Positions 26,823-37,158 are shown, numbered from the stretch's first letter. The stretch is 64,000 nt of DNA from Nocardioides glacieisoli (GCF_004137245.1 NZ_SDWS01000001.1:62001-126000), one strand, 5' to 3'. A program made the numbers and translations. Notes: generated by a model not told the origin, from the letters alone.

Positions 26823-27851
26823 ATGGCACACAACCTGATCGGCCGAGACATGGCCGTCGACCTCGGCACTGCCAACACGCTGGTCTACGTCCGCGGCAAG
26901 GGGATCGTGCTCGACGAGCCGTCCGTCGTGGCGATGAACACGACCACCGGCGAGGTGCTCGCCGTGGGCCACGAGGCGAAGCGGATGATCGGGCGCACGC
27001 CCGACAACATCGCCGCCATCCGGCCGCTCAAGGACGGCGTGATCGCCGACTTCGAGGCGACGGAGCAGATGCTGCGCTACTTCATCCACCAGGTGCACCG
27101 CCGCCGTTACTTCGCCAAGCCCCGCATGGTGATCTGCGTGCCGAGCGGGATCACCGCGGTCGAGCAGCGCGCGGTCAAGGAGGCCGGCTACCAGGCCGGC
27201 GCCCGCAAGGTCTACATCGTCGAGGAGCCGATGGCTGCCGCGATCGGCGCCGGGCTCCCCGTCCACGAGGCCACCGGCAACATGGTCGTCGACGTCGGCG
27301 GCGGCACCACCGAGGTCGCCGTGATCAGCCTCGGCGGCATCGTCACCAGCATGTCGGTCCGCACCGCGGGTGACGACCTCGACCAGGCGATCATCGCGTG
27401 GATGAAGAAGGAGTACTCCCTCATGCTGGGGGAGCGCACCGCCGAGGAGATGAAGATGACCCTCGGGTCGGCCTTCCCCCTCCCGAGCGAGCCCGACGCC
27501 GAGGTCCGCGGCCGCGACATGGTCTCCGGCCTGCCGCGCACGGTCGTCGTGTCGAGCTCCGAGCTGCGCCAGGCCCTCGAGGAGCCGCTCCACAACATCA
27601 TCGACGCCGTCCGCAGCACCCTCGACCAGACCCCGCCCGAGCTGGCCGGCGACATCATGGACCGCGGCATCGTCCTCACCGGCGGCGGCGCGATGCTGCG
27701 CGGCCTCGACGAGCGGCTGCGCCACGAGACCGGCATGCCCGTCCACGTCGCGGAGGACCCGCTGTCCTCGGTGGCCTACGGCGCGGGCAAGTGCGTGGAG
27801 GAGTTCGAGGCCCTCCAGCAGGTGCTGGTCTCGGACGTGAGGCGCTTCTGA
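26823..27851 (+). CDS. mreB: Rod-shape-determining actin homologue MreB
   Basis: A 342-residue bacterial actin that organises the wall elongation machinery beneath the membrane. Phosphate 1 loop [17 protein letters not shown], phosphate 2 [15 protein letters not shown] and the adenosine motif [16 protein letters not shown] are intact. Mycobacteria and corynebacteria lack it; Streptomyces and Nocardioidaceae have it. ATG start; the stop overlaps the mreC ATG by one base (TGATG). Confidence 0.96.
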   Translation: MAHNLIGRDMAVDLGTANTLVYVRGKGIVLDEPSVVAMNTTTGEVLAVGHEAKRMIGRTPDNIAAIRPLKDGVIADFEATEQMLRYFIHQVHRRRYFAKPRMVICVPSGITAVEQRAVKEAGYQAGARKVYIVEEPMAAAIGAGLPVHEATGNMVVDVGGGTTEVAVISLGGIVTSMSVRTAGDDLDQAIIAWMKKEYSLMLGERTAEEMKMTLGSAFPLPSEPDAEVRGRDMVSGLPRTVVVSSSELRQALEEPLHNIIDAVRSTLDQTPPELAGDIMDRGIVLTGGGAMLRGLDERLRHETGMPVHVAEDPLSSVAYGAGKCVEEFEALQQVLVSDVRRF

Positions 27852-28789
27852 TGGGTGCCTTCGGGGGACACGACGGCCGGGAGCGACGCTGGACCGGCCT
27901 CGACAAGCTCGAGTCGCGCAACCGCGCGCCGCGCTCGCTGCTGGTCGCGCTGGTGCTCGCCAGCGTCACCCTCGTGACCCTGGACGTCTCCGGCGGCGCG
28001 AGCTCGCCGCTCGAGCCGGCCCGCCGTGCCGTCGGCGAAGCGTTCGGGCCCGCCGAGTCGGCCGCCGCTGCCGCCGTGCGGCCCTTCACCTCCGTGCCCG
28101 CCTGGTTCCGCAGCAAGGGCGACCTCGCCGACGAGGTGCGCGACCTGGAGGCCAGCAACGCCGACCTGAGGAGCCAGGTCGAGCTCGCCGGCTTCGACCG
28201 CAACCGCCTCGAGCAGTACGACGGCCTCACCACCGCCGCGGCCGACCTGGGCTCGGCCCTCGTGCCCGCCCGCGTGGTGGCCGTCGGCTCACGCCAGTCG
28301 CAGAGCTTCACGGTCACCATCGACGCGGGCTCCGCGGCCGGCGTCGGCCCGGACATGACCGTCGTCAACAACGACGGCCTGGTCGGTCGCGTCCTGCGCG
28401 TCACGCGCAGCACCGCGACCGTCCTGCTGATCGTCGATCCCGACTCGACGGTCGGCGGTCGCGTCGGCTCGAGCATGGAGATCGGCTTCGTCAACGGCAG
28501 CGGCTCGCTGCGCCAGGAGGCGGGCCTCGACCTGCGCCTGGTCGACGACGCCACCGTCCCGGCGCGCGACGACACCGTCGTGACGTGGGGGAGCACCAGC
28601 GGCCCCTACGAGCCGGGCGTGCCGATCGGCAGGATCACCGAGGTCTACAGCTCGCTGCGCGAGGCGTCCCAGCGTGCCGTCGTCGAGCCGTTCGTCGACT
28701 TCTCATCCCTCGACGTGGTCGGGGTGATGGTGCCGAGCGGCTCGACGAGCGACCGCGCCCTGGTCGAGGCGGACGGGACGCTGCGATGA
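27851..28789 (+). CDS. mreC: Rod-shape-determining protein MreC
   Basis: A 312-residue bitopic protein: cytoplasmic N-terminus, one membrane helix (SLLVALVLASVTLVTLDV), a periplasmic coiled coil (residues ~90-125, LADEVRDLEASNADLRSQVEL) and two beta domains with VNNDGLVGRVLRV and TWGSTSGPYEPGVPIGRI. It activates PBP2-RodA. The ATG overlaps the mreB stop and its own stop overlaps the mreD start by ATGA. Confidence 0.94.
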   Translation: MGAFGGHDGRERRWTGLDKLESRNRAPRSLLVALVLASVTLVTLDVSGGASSPLEPARRAVGEAFGPAESAAAAAVRPFTSVPAWFRSKGDLADEVRDLEASNADLRSQVELAGFDRNRLEQYDGLTTAAADLGSALVPARVVAVGSRQSQSFTVTIDAGSAAGVGPDMTVVNNDGLVGRVLRVTRSTATVLLIVDPDSTVGGRVGSSMEIGFVNGSGSLRQEAGLDLRLVDDATVPARDDTVVTWGSTSGPYEPGVPIGRITEVYSSLREASQRAVVEPFVDFSSLDVVGVMVPSGSTSDRALVEADGTLR

Positions 28790-29298
28790 CGTACCTCCGC
28801 TGGCTCGCCGCGATCGCCGCCGTCGTGGTCGCCCTCGTCGTGCAGGTCTCGCTCTTCCCGCACCTCGCGTGGCACGGCATCGTGCCCAACATCTGCCTGC
28901 TCGTCGTCGTGGCCGCCGCCCTCACGGTCGAGGCACCCTTCGCGCTGGTGCTCGGGTTCGTCGCCGGCCTGACCCTCGACCTCGCACCCCCGGCCGACCA
29001 CGTCGCCGGCCGCTGGGCACTGGCCTTCACGATCGCCGCCTTCCTGGCCGCGCGGGTGCGGCAGGACCAGAAGCCGAGCGCGATGGCCGTGGTAGGCACC
29101 GTCGCCGCGGCGTCGTTCGTCGCGACCTCGTTCTTCGCGCTGTCCGGGATCCTCCTCGACGACCCCGGCATGTCGGTCGCGGGCCTCCTCGAGGTGGTCC
29201 TGGTCGCCGTCGTGTGGGACGTGCTGCTGACGCCCTTCGTGCTGCCGCCGCTGATGAGGCTCTTCACGCGACTGAGCCCGCAGTGGGCGACGACGTGA
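28786..29298 (+). CDS. mreD: Rod-shape-determining protein MreD
   Basis: A 170-residue integral membrane protein with about five helices. WHGIVPNICLLVVVAAAL and GFVAGLTLDLAPP are typical MreD motifs. It is part of the elongasome with MreC, PBP2 and RodA. Translationally coupled on both sides (ATGA with mreC, GTGA with mrdA). Confidence 0.9.
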   Translation: MTYLRWLAAIAAVVVALVVQVSLFPHLAWHGIVPNICLLVVVAAALTVEAPFALVLGFVAGLTLDLAPPADHVAGRWALAFTIAAFLAARVRQDQKPSAMAVVGTVAAASFVATSFFALSGILLDDPGMSVAGLLEVVLVAVVWDVLLTPFVLPPLMRLFTRLSPQWATT

Positions 29299-31421
29299 GC
29301 ACGGGCTCCCGGGCCGCGACCAACAGGAGCCGCATGCGGCTCGTCGTCGTGCAGGCCCTGGCGTTCGCACTCTTCTCGACGCTCTTCGTCCGGCTCTACT
29401 ACCTCCAGGTCATCGGCGGCGAGGGCTACCAGGCGCAGGCCGCCAACCAGTCCGTGCGTGACATCGTCGTCCAGCCCCAGCGCGGCCTCATCGTCGACAG
29501 CCAGGGCCGGCCGCTGGTCGCCAACCGCACCTCGTGGGTGATCTCGGTCGACCGCACCCTCCTCGGCAAGCTCGAGGAGGACCAGCGCACCGAGCTCGTC
29601 CGCCGGGTCGCCGTGGCGGTCGAGTCGACGCCCGAGGACGTCGAGGCGCGCCTGGTCACCTGCGGTGACCCGGGCAGCGTGCGCGGCACCTGCTGGAACG
29701 GCTCGCCCTACCAGCCGGTCCCTGTCGCGTCCGACGTGTCCAAGGACGTCGCCCTGCGGGTGCTCGAGCAGCCCGAGGACTACCCGGGCGTCCTCGCCGA
29801 GCAGCAGAGCGTCCGCTCCTACCCGCGCCCCTACGGCATCAACCTGGCCCACGTCCTGGGCTACCTGAGCCCGGTCACCGAGGACGAGTACGACCTCGCC
29901 GCCGAGCGCGACGACCGCTCGCTCAACGGCGCGTCCGTCGTCGGTCGCGCGGGCGTCGAGAAGCAGTACGACGAGTGGCTGCGCGGGCTGCCCGGTTACC
30001 GCCGCGTCGCCGTCGACTCCATGGGTCGCGTGCTCGGCGACGACTCGGTGGTCGAGAGCACGCCCGGCGACACGCTCGTGACGTCGATCGACGCCAAGGT
30101 GCAGTCGGTCGTCGAGAAGCAGCTCGCCGCGCGGATCGCCTACCAGCGCACTCAGGTCGACCCCGTGACCGGACGCAAGTACGCCGCCGACTCGGGCGCC
30201 GCAGTGGTCCTCGACGCGAAGACCGGCCGCGTCATCGCGATGGCCAGCCAGCCGACGTACGACCCCGACGTCTGGACCGGCGGCATCAGCGAGGACCAGC
30301 TCGCTCACCTCTACTCCGAGAAGGCCGGCACCCCGCTCCTGTCGCGCGCCACCCAGGGCCAGTTCGCCCCCGGCTCGACGTGGAAGCCGTTCATGACCGC
30401 GGGCGCACTGACCAACGGCTACTCGATGGACACGACGCTGCCGTGCTCGTCGGGGTTCCAGGTCGGCAACCGGGTGTTCAAGAACTACGAGTCCGGCGCC
30501 TACGGCGACATCGGCTTCGCCAAGGCGCTCGAGGTCTCGTGCAACACGTTCTTCTACCGGATCGGCTTCAACTTCTGGCAGAAGTTCGGCAGCGACCCCG
30601 CCGATGTCGGTGCCAGGGACCCGCTGGTCGAGGAGGCCAAGGAGTTCGGTTTCGGCTCGCGCACCGGCATCGACCTGCCCGGCGAGGCTCCCGGCCGCAT
30701 CGCCGACCGCCAGTGGAAGCTCGACTACTACGAGTCGCAGAAGGACTACTACTGCGACCTCAGCGCCAAGCCGCAGACGAAGGAGACCAGCGACTTCGTC
30801 TACAAGTTCGCCTACGAGTTCTGCCTCGAGGGCAACCTCTACCGGGCCGGCGACGCCGTGAACTTCTCCATCGGCCAGGGCGACACGATCGTCACGCCGC
30901 TCCAGCTCGCCCGGGCGTACGCCGCCCTCAGCAACGGCGGCACGCTCTGGGCGCCCACCGTGGCCAAGGCACTGGTCAGCCCCGACGGCACCGTGCTGCG
31001 CCGGATGGCGCCGCGCAAGGTCGCCCAGGTCGACGTGCCGAAGAAGTACCTCGACTACATCGACAGCGCGCTGCAGAACGTGGCAACCGTGGGCACGATG
31101 GCCTGGAAGCTCGTCGGGTTCCCGCTCGACGACGTCACGATCCGCGCGAAGACCGGCTCGGCCGAGGTCTACGGCAAGCAGACGACCGGCTGGGTCGCGT
31201 CCTACACGGAGGACTACGTCGTGGTGATGATGATCAGCCAGGCCGGCACGGGCTCCGGCTCCACCGGCGACGGGATCCGAGCGATCTGGGAGGCGTTGTA
31301 CGGCGTCGAGGGCGAGACCGTGCGACCCACGCGTGCAGCGACCCCCGGCACGATCCCGGCCGAGCGGCTGCCGCAGTTCCTCGACGACGGCTCGATCATG
31401 CCGCCGAAGGTGGGTGAGTGA
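29295..31421 (+). CDS. mrdA: Penicillin-binding protein 2, elongation transpeptidase
   Basis: A 708-residue class B PBP crosslinking lateral wall peptidoglycan outside the membrane. N-terminal anchor helix (LVVVQALAFALFSTLFVRLYYLQ), pedestal domain, then the transpeptidase with Ser361 in GSTWK, S415-C-N417 and Lys619 in KTGS. An insertion of about 60 residues near 470-520 contains two Cys (YYCDLS, YEFCLEG) that could form a disulphide. GTG start overlapping mreD. Confidence 0.95.
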   Translation: MSTGSRAATNRSRMRLVVVQALAFALFSTLFVRLYYLQVIGGEGYQAQAANQSVRDIVVQPQRGLIVDSQGRPLVANRTSWVISVDRTLLGKLEEDQRTELVRRVAVAVESTPEDVEARLVTCGDPGSVRGTCWNGSPYQPVPVASDVSKDVALRVLEQPEDYPGVLAEQQSVRSYPRPYGINLAHVLGYLSPVTEDEYDLAAERDDRSLNGASVVGRAGVEKQYDEWLRGLPGYRRVAVDSMGRVLGDDSVVESTPGDTLVTSIDAKVQSVVEKQLAARIAYQRTQVDPVTGRKYAADSGAAVVLDAKTGRVIAMASQPTYDPDVWTGGISEDQLAHLYSEKAGTPLLSRATQGQFAPGSTWKPFMTAGALTNGYSMDTTLPCSSGFQVGNRVFKNYESGAYGDIGFAKALEVSCNTFFYRIGFNFWQKFGSDPADVGARDPLVEEAKEFGFGSRTGIDLPGEAPGRIADRQWKLDYYESQKDYYCDLSAKPQTKETSDFVYKFAYEFCLEGNLYRAGDAVNFSIGQGDTIVTPLQLARAYAALSNGGTLWAPTVAKALVSPDGTVLRRMAPRKVAQVDVPKKYLDYIDSALQNVATVGTMAWKLVGFPLDDVTIRAKTGSAEVYGKQTTGWVASYTEDYVVVMMISQAGTGSGSTGDGIRAIWEALYGVEGETVRPTRAATPGTIPAERLPQFLDDGSIMPPKVGE

Positions 31422-31425
31422 ACCG

Positions 31426-32598
31426 ATGACCGTCACCTCCTCCCGCCCGGGACGCGCACCCCAGGCACCGCTCGCGCTGCGTGCCCCGGGCCTCGACTGG
31501 CTGCTGATGTTCGCCTCGCTCGCCCTCATCACGATGGGGACGCTGCTCGTCTGGTCGGCGACGTCCACGCGCGCCGACCTCACCGGCGGCGACCCCAACA
31601 CCTATCTCCGCAAGCAGCTCGTCAACATCGCGATCGGCCTCGTGCTGATGGTCTCGGTGATGGCCACCGACCACCGCTGGGTGCGCATCCTCGCCCCGCT
31701 GGCCTACGTCGCCAGCGTGGGCGGCCTCGTCATGGTGCTGGTCGCCGGGAGCACCATCAACGGCTCGCGCTCGTGGCTCCAGGTCGGCGGGATGTCCATC
31801 CAGCCGTCGGAGTTCGCCAAGCTCGCCGTGGTGATCGGGATGGCCCTCGTCGTGGCCGAGCGCACCGAGCGGCGCTGGGGCAGGGGAGTGGGCAGCCTCG
31901 AGGTGGTCGGGATGCTCCTGATCGCCGCCGTCCCCGCGGTGCTGATCCTGCTGCAGCCCGACCTCGGCACGATGCTCGTGCTGGCCGCGACCGTCTTCGG
32001 GGTCCTCGCGGTCGCCGGCGCGGGCCGGACCTGGCTGGCAGGGCTGACCCTCGGCGCGGTCGTCGGCGCGATCGCGGCGGTCTCCGCGGGCGTGCTCAAG
32101 CCCTACCAGGTCGACCGGTTCCTCGCCTTCATGGACCCCACGCTCGACCCGCGCGGCGCCGGCTACAACGTCGAGCAGGCGCGCATCGCGGTCGGCAACG
32201 GCGGCCTGCTCGGCCAGGGACTGTTCGAGGGCTCGCAGACCCGGTCGGGGTTCGTCCCCGAGCAGCACACCGACTTCATCTTCACCGTCGCCGGTGAGGA
32301 GCTCGGCCTGGTCGGCGCGGGCATCCTGATCCTGCTGCTCGCCGTGGTGATCTGGCGGGCGCTCGCGATCTCCGCCGACGCCGGCGACCTCTTCGGGCGG
32401 GTGGCGGCGGCCGGCATCGCCTGCTGGTTCGGCTTCCAGGCATTCCAGAACATCGGCATGTGCCTGGGCATCATGCCCGTCACGGGCGTCCCGCTGCCGT
32501 TCGTGTCCTACGGCGGCAGCTCGCTCTTCGCCGGCATGCTCGCGCTCGGCCTGCTCCAGAACATCCACCTGAGGTCGACGGCCGCCGCGCGCCGCTGA
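31426..32598 (+). CDS. rodA: SEDS glycosyltransferase RodA
   Basis: A 390-residue polytopic SEDS protein polymerising glycan strands from lipid II with PBP2. It has about ten helices; ALRAPGLDWLLMFASLALITMG starts the first, WLQVGGMSIQPSEFAKLAVV is the conserved loop, and VTGVPLPFVSYGGSSLFAGML is the family signature near the C-terminus. It starts 4 bases after the mrdA stop and ends the mre operon. Confidence 0.95.
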   Translation: MTVTSSRPGRAPQAPLALRAPGLDWLLMFASLALITMGTLLVWSATSTRADLTGGDPNTYLRKQLVNIAIGLVLMVSVMATDHRWVRILAPLAYVASVGGLVMVLVAGSTINGSRSWLQVGGMSIQPSEFAKLAVVIGMALVVAERTERRWGRGVGSLEVVGMLLIAAVPAVLILLQPDLGTMLVLAATVFGVLAVAGAGRTWLAGLTLGAVVGAIAAVSAGVLKPYQVDRFLAFMDPTLDPRGAGYNVEQARIAVGNGGLLGQGLFEGSQTRSGFVPEQHTDFIFTVAGEELGLVGAGILILLLAVVIWRALAISADAGDLFGRVAAAGIACWFGFQAFQNIGMCLGIMPVTGVPLPFVSYGGSSLFAGMLALGLLQNIHLRSTAAARR

Positions 32599-32693
32599 GC
32601 CTCGGCTCGAGGATCGTTGAGTAGGCGGCGCCCGCGCGCCCGACGTACCCTTGGCGGTCGGCCCTTCCCCTATCCACACGAGGTGTCCTGCCC

Positions 32694-34655
32694 ATGTCCG
32701 TCGCGTCGGTCTTCCCGCGCCTGGAGTCCAGGCTCCCCTCGGTGCAGAAGCCCATCCAGTACGTCGGTGGTGAGCTCAACTCGGTCGTCAAGGACTGGGA
32801 CTGCGCACTCGAGGGTCCGACCGTGCGCTGGGCACTCATGTACCCCGACGCCTACGAGGTCGGCCTGCCCAACCAGGGCGTCCAGATCCTCTACGAGGTG
32901 CTCAACGAGCGCGACTGGATCCTGGCCGAGCGCACCTACTCGGTGTGGCCCGACATGGAGCAGGTCATGCGCACGGGCGACGAGCACGGCCCGATCCCGC
33001 AGTTCACCGTCGACAGCCACCGCCCCGTCGGCGCCTTCGACCTCTTCGGCCTGAGCTTCTCCACCGAGCTCGGCTACACCAACATGCTCAACGCCCTCGA
33101 CCTCGCCGGGATCCCGCTCCACGCGGCCGACCGCGGCGACGACGACCCGATCGTGATCGCCGGCGGCCACGCCGCCTTCAACCCCGAGCCCATCGCCGAC
33201 TTCGTCGATGCCGCCGTCCTCGGTGACGGCGAGGAGGTCGTGCTCGCGATCTCCGAGGTCGTCCGCGAGTGGAAGACCGAGGGCGAGCCGGGCGGGCGCG
33301 ACGAGCTGCTGCGTCGCCTCGCGGTGACCGGCAACATCTACGTCCCGCGGTTCTACGACGTGGCCTACGCCGCCGACGGCTCGATCGAGGCCGTCGTCCC
33401 CAACCGTCCGGGCATCCCCTTCCGGGTCCGCAAGCACACGCTGATGGACCTCGACCAGTGGCCCTACCCGGCCAACCCGCTGGTGCCGCTCGCCGAGACC
33501 GTCCACGAGCGCTTCTCCGTCGAGATCTTCCGCGGCTGCACGCGCGGCTGCCGGTTCTGCCAGGCCGGCATGATCACCCGCCCGGTGCGCGAGCGCTCGC
33601 TCGAGACGATCGGCGCGATGGTCGAGAACGGCATCCGGAAGACCGGCTTCGAGGAGGTCGGCCTGCTGTCGCTCTCCAGCGCCGACCACACCGAGATCGC
33701 CGACGTCGCGAAGGGCCTCGCCGACCGCTACGAGGGCTCCAACGTCTCCCTCTCGCTGCCCAGCACGCGCGTCGACGCCTTCAACATCACCCTCGCCAAC
33801 GAGTTCTCCCGCAACGGCCGCCGCTCGGGCCTGACCTTCGCCCCCGAGGGCGGATCGGAGCGGATGCGCAAGGTGATCAACAAGATGGTGAGCGAGGAGG
33901 ACCTGATCCGCACCGTCGCGACGGCGTACTCCCACGGCTGGCGCCAGGTGAAGCTCTACTTCATGGTCGGCCTGCCCACCGAGACCGACGAGGACGTGCT
34001 GCAGGTCGCTGACCTCGCCAAGCGCGTGATCGCGAAGGGACGCGAGGTCACCGGTCGCAACGACATCCGCTGCACCGTGTCGATCGGTGGCTTCGTGCCG
34101 AAGCCGCACACGCCGTTCCAGTGGGCCGCGCAGCTCGACCACGACACCACCGACGACCGGCTCAAGAAGCTGCGCGACGTCGTGCGCGACGACAAGAAGT
34201 TCGCCCGCGCGATCGGCTTCCGCTACCACGACGGCAAGCCCGGGATCGTCGAGGGACTGCTGTCCCGCGGCGACCGCCGGGTCGGTCGCGTGATCGAGGA
34301 GGTGTGGCGCGACGGCGGCCGCTTCGACGGGTGGAGCGAGCACTTCTCCTACGACCGCTGGATGGCGGCCGCCGAGCGCGGGCTGGACGGCACCGGCGTC
34401 GACGTCGACTGGTACACGATCCGCGAGCGCGACTACGACGAGGTGCTGCCCTGGGAGCACCTCGACTCCGGCCTCGACAAGGACTGGCTGTGGGGTGACT
34501 GGGAGGACGCCCTCGCGGCCGCCGACGGCGCCGACATCGAGATCGAGGACTGTCGCTGGACGCCCTGCTACGACTGCGGCGTGTGCCCGGAGATGCAGAC
34601 CGAGATCCAGATCGGACCCACCGGCCAGAAGCTGCTCCCGCTGTCGGTCGTCTGA
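32694..34655 (+). CDS. TIGR03960 radical SAM protein (B12-binding-type N-terminus)
   Basis: A 653-residue radical SAM protein. The N-terminal 200 residues have the cobalamin-binding-like fold of the family (MYPDAYEVGLPNQGVQILYE... LGYTNMLNALDLAGIPL... VIAGGHAAFNPEP). The 4Fe-4S cluster ligands are Cys282, Cys286 and Cys289 in FRGCTRGCRFCQAG. A C-terminal CRWTPCYDCGVCPE adds more Cys that may bind a further cluster. The natural partner, TIGR03936/DUF2344, is usually adjacent or fused; here it is about 24 kb away at 58902. The substrate is unknown; rRNA or tRNA modification has been suggested for the pair by its fixed link to rne. Confidence 0.92.
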   Translation: MSVASVFPRLESRLPSVQKPIQYVGGELNSVVKDWDCALEGPTVRWALMYPDAYEVGLPNQGVQILYEVLNERDWILAERTYSVWPDMEQVMRTGDEHGPIPQFTVDSHRPVGAFDLFGLSFSTELGYTNMLNALDLAGIPLHAADRGDDDPIVIAGGHAAFNPEPIADFVDAAVLGDGEEVVLAISEVVREWKTEGEPGGRDELLRRLAVTGNIYVPRFYDVAYAADGSIEAVVPNRPGIPFRVRKHTLMDLDQWPYPANPLVPLAETVHERFSVEIFRGCTRGCRFCQAGMITRPVRERSLETIGAMVENGIRKTGFEEVGLLSLSSADHTEIADVAKGLADRYEGSNVSLSLPSTRVDAFNITLANEFSRNGRRSGLTFAPEGGSERMRKVINKMVSEEDLIRTVATAYSHGWRQVKLYFMVGLPTETDEDVLQVADLAKRVIAKGREVTGRNDIRCTVSIGGFVPKPHTPFQWAAQLDHDTTDDRLKKLRDVVRDDKKFARAIGFRYHDGKPGIVEGLLSRGDRRVGRVIEEVWRDGGRFDGWSEHFSYDRWMAAAERGLDGTGVDVDWYTIRERDYDEVLPWEHLDSGLDKDWLWGDWEDALAAADGADIEIEDCRWTPCYDCGVCPEMQTEIQIGPTGQKLLPLSVV

Positions 34656-34678
34656 CCAACACGTGCGCCACGTGCTTT

Positions 34679-34719
34679 CCGTGTCCCGCGACACCGAGGG
34701 CGATGCACGACCGGTTCAG
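34679..34719. repeat. Direct repeat, left copy, flanking the low-G+C module
   Basis: CCGTGTCCC (34679-34687) and GATGCACGACCGGTTCAG (34702-34719) recur in the same order and orientation at 37225-37233 and 37266-37283 (9/9 and 15/18 identical). At the right copy the sequence continues into an IS1380-like transposase N-terminus. Here the repeat ends in the stop codon of the low-G+C glycosyltransferase gene. Confidence 0.5.
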
Positions 34720-35936
34720 CGATCGAGCGACTCTCTGGTGTGATCCGCGTGCGGAGCGGATGAGTAGGTCACGCCCAACTCACGAGTCAGCTGTGACAGG
34801 CCCTGCTCACTCTGTGCTGACACGAAATGATGCACCACGGACTCGGCACAGCCGAGCAGAACCATCTCGCACACCACGCGATCCCGGCTCGCTCGCGAGT
34901 CCACCGTTTGGGAGCTGGGCGTGAAGCACCACTCGTCCTCGCGAACCAACGACTCGTCTTCATCGGTCAGGTTGACGTGCGTGTACTCGTCGTCGAGGTC
35001 CCGTACGACGATCTTGCGCACAGCAAGTTCCGCACCGGACCACCCACTTCTGATGCGGGATGCATTCTGCTTTATCAACGCTGCCCCTAACGAGCTCTCC
35101 CACATGGCAACGTCTGCTCCGAGCCGAGGGTAACGCTGCCACAGGACGACCTCCGACGACTCGACGAGTTGTTTACGTCGATCGAGGCCGAACGACTGAG
35201 AGCGAAGATGCTTGACCAGTACGTGTGGCGCGACCAGATTCGACCAGCCGGCGCGAATAGCTCTCTGGGAGTAGTCGACCTCCTCGCCATAGCCAATGGG
35301 AAACCCGTCCGTATCGAAGAATCCCAGCTCTTCAATGAGCGCCCGGCGGATGTACATGCAGAATCCGTGGGCTGATGGAACTTCTTGGCTCCATACGCGC
35401 ATCCCACGACTCATCAACCTGGCGCTGTCACACCACTGTCGGCGTGGGTACCAGTCGTTCCGCTGATGACGGAAAGGCACGCTGTTGGCGGCAGCATCGT
35501 TCGATACCGCGGAGACCGTCCCGACGCCTGACTGGCTGTACGCAGTCCATGACAATCGCTGGAGCCACATCGGTGGGACAACTGTGTCGCTGTTCAGCAG
35601 TACAACGTCGTCATCGTCTGCCAGACGGAGTCCATGATTCGCCGTTTGGGTGTAGCCCAGACAGATCTCATGCCGGATGAGCTCCACCTTGCCGTCCCCG
35701 TCGAATCCATCAACGATGCGGCGAGTGACCGGGTCCCGCCCGGCGTCATCAATGATGATGATGCGGTGCGCGGTCGGGGAATTGTCAAGCACTGACTGAA
35801 TGCAGGAGCGAACGGCCTCCCCGCCATCATGCACGGTGATCACCACCGAGACCCGGGGCCTCGCTGACGCCATGCGGACGGCTACGTTCCGCGGATCAAC
35901 GTCGCGGTAGCGCACGAACGGAAACTGCTCAGCCAT
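34716..35936 (-). CDS. Family 2 glycosyltransferase, low G+C
   Basis: A 406-residue inverting GT-A transferase: VSVVITVHDGGEAVRSCI at residues 29-46, the acidic IIIIDDAG, and LNSDT as DxD-type metal/nucleotide site, then GYGEEVDYSQRAIRAGW as acceptor-side acidic motif. The last 120 residues have no recognised domain. Base composition is far below the surroundings (32 of 60 G+C at 35161-35220), with codon use to match, indicating transfer. It overlaps the DUF616 gene by 8 bases (same operon). Confidence 0.88.
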   Translation of the reverse strand: MAEQFPFVRYRDVDPRNVAVRMASARPRVSVVITVHDGGEAVRSCIQSVLDNSPTAHRIIIIDDAGRDPVTRRIVDGFDGDGKVELIRHEICLGYTQTANHGLRLADDDDVVLLNSDTVVPPMWLQRLSWTAYSQSGVGTVSAVSNDAAANSVPFRHQRNDWYPRRQWCDSARLMSRGMRVWSQEVPSAHGFCMYIRRALIEELGFFDTDGFPIGYGEEVDYSQRAIRAGWSNLVAPHVLVKHLRSQSFGLDRRKQLVESSEVVLWQRYPRLGADVAMWESSLGAALIKQNASRIRSGWSGAELAVRKIVVRDLDDEYTHVNLTDEDESLVREDEWCFTPSSQTVDSRASRDRVVCEMVLLGCAESVVHHFVSAQSEQGLSQLTRELGVTYSSAPHADHTRESLDR

Positions 35937-37158
35937 GCGAGCGTGCCCGAGCCGTGGCTGCGACGCGTTTGCCTGCGCTCATCACTCTACGGGCGTGAGC
36001 TCTCAAGGGACGGGACGTGACGTCTGGCTGGGGTGCCGCGCGCCGATCGAGAACGACGACCCGGCGCCGAAGCTGCTCAACGCGCTTGTTGAGGGTGACG
36101 ACCCGACGTCGCAGCCTCTCTACGCGTTCGTTGAGCTTTGCGACACGTGCCTTGGACCTGGCGAGCGCGGCGCTTGCCTCTGCTAGGCGTCGCCCCTCGT
36201 CCGCGTACAGGGCCTCGAGCTCCCTCTTGCGGCCCTCCTCGTGAATGTAGAGGGCCTCGAACTCTCTGGCGTGGGTCCGCTCGGCTTCGATCAGGCTGTC
36301 GCGTCGCGCCGCCGAGATGGCGTGCGCCTCGAGTAGGTCGTTGTGTTCGCCCTCAATGGCACGCAGACGAGCGAGTGGTGCTCGAACGGACTGCTCGAAC
36401 GCCCTCAAACGGGTGCTGTCCTGTCGGTTCAGCGCATCTGACTCCAGCGGAACTGTGTGCCACTCGGAGTCGCGGTTGTCAATCGTCAAGCGTCGGACGT
36501 TCAGCCCTGTGCCGTGTAATGCGGTGTTGACCGACAGCTGGTCCCGTCGCGAATAGCGACACACGTGCGCCGCCCACGTCGACATCGCGACCATCATCCG
36601 CTTGCTGTGGCGCCGAGCCATCAACCCGGTCCACAGCGCACGTTCGTCAAGAACCTCGGGCAACGTCTCGGCGTAGTGAATGAGCTGCTCGTTGACCCGC
36701 GCGGGGTCGTCGGCCCCGGCTTCCACGACCGCGCTGAACTCATCGATCAAGCGGTCGCGGAGGCTGTGCTCGAACAGCGCAAGATCGGATTGCGGTGCTT
36801 CGAGAAGCGAATCCAGAACTGTCCTCGGATCGGTTTTGAGCACCACCGTGTTGTCCACCCAGAGGGACCGGTCATAATCCCGCCAGATCGACTCCTCGCC
36901 ATATGTTTTGATCCACCGCGCACTGCGGATGGGGTCCATCGGAAACAGCGGCTCGACCAACTCCACTCGCCACGTGCTGCTCGTCAAGCTCGGATCGTTG
37001 GTGAAACAGATGAAGTCGGTGCGCGAATTCAGTGCAACTTCTGCCTCGATGAGTGACTCGCGCCCGGCGAAGAGCGCGGTATACACGACGTCGACCGGAC
37101 CACCCTCCGATGTCGTTTCCTTCTCACTGTTCCCGGGCGCCTTCACGGAATCGGGCAT
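35929..37158 (-). CDS. DUF616/TOD1-like glycosyltransferase with C-terminal coiled coil, low G+C
   Basis: A 409-residue protein. Residues 20-240 match the gene at 38228: FICFTNDPSLTSSTWRVELVE, DYDRSLWVDNTVVLK and CRYSRRDQLSVNTAL, the layout of DUF616 (TOD1/MUCI70-type) glycosyltransferase-like domains. From about 255 to 370 is a long coiled coil, ending in a 14-residue repeat (LNERVERLRRRVVT then LNKRVEQLRRRVVV), visible also in the DNA near 36050-36130. G+C is lower than the surroundings. It is the first gene of a two-gene minus-strand unit; GGTAAAGTC on the minus strand near 37213 may be its -10. Confidence 0.8.
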   Translation of the reverse strand: MPDSVKAPGNSEKETTSEGGPVDVVYTALFAGRESLIEAEVALNSRTDFICFTNDPSLTSSTWRVELVEPLFPMDPIRSARWIKTYGEESIWRDYDRSLWVDNTVVLKTDPRTVLDSLLEAPQSDLALFEHSLRDRLIDEFSAVVEAGADDPARVNEQLIHYAETLPEVLDERALWTGLMARRHSKRMMVAMSTWAAHVCRYSRRDQLSVNTALHGTGLNVRRLTIDNRDSEWHTVPLESDALNRQDSTRLRAFEQSVRAPLARLRAIEGEHNDLLEAHAISAARRDSLIEAERTHAREFEALYIHEEGRKRELEALYADEGRRLAEASAALARSKARVAKLNERVERLRRRVVTLNKRVEQLRRRVVVLDRRAAPQPDVTSRPLRAHARRVMSAGKRVAATARARSHG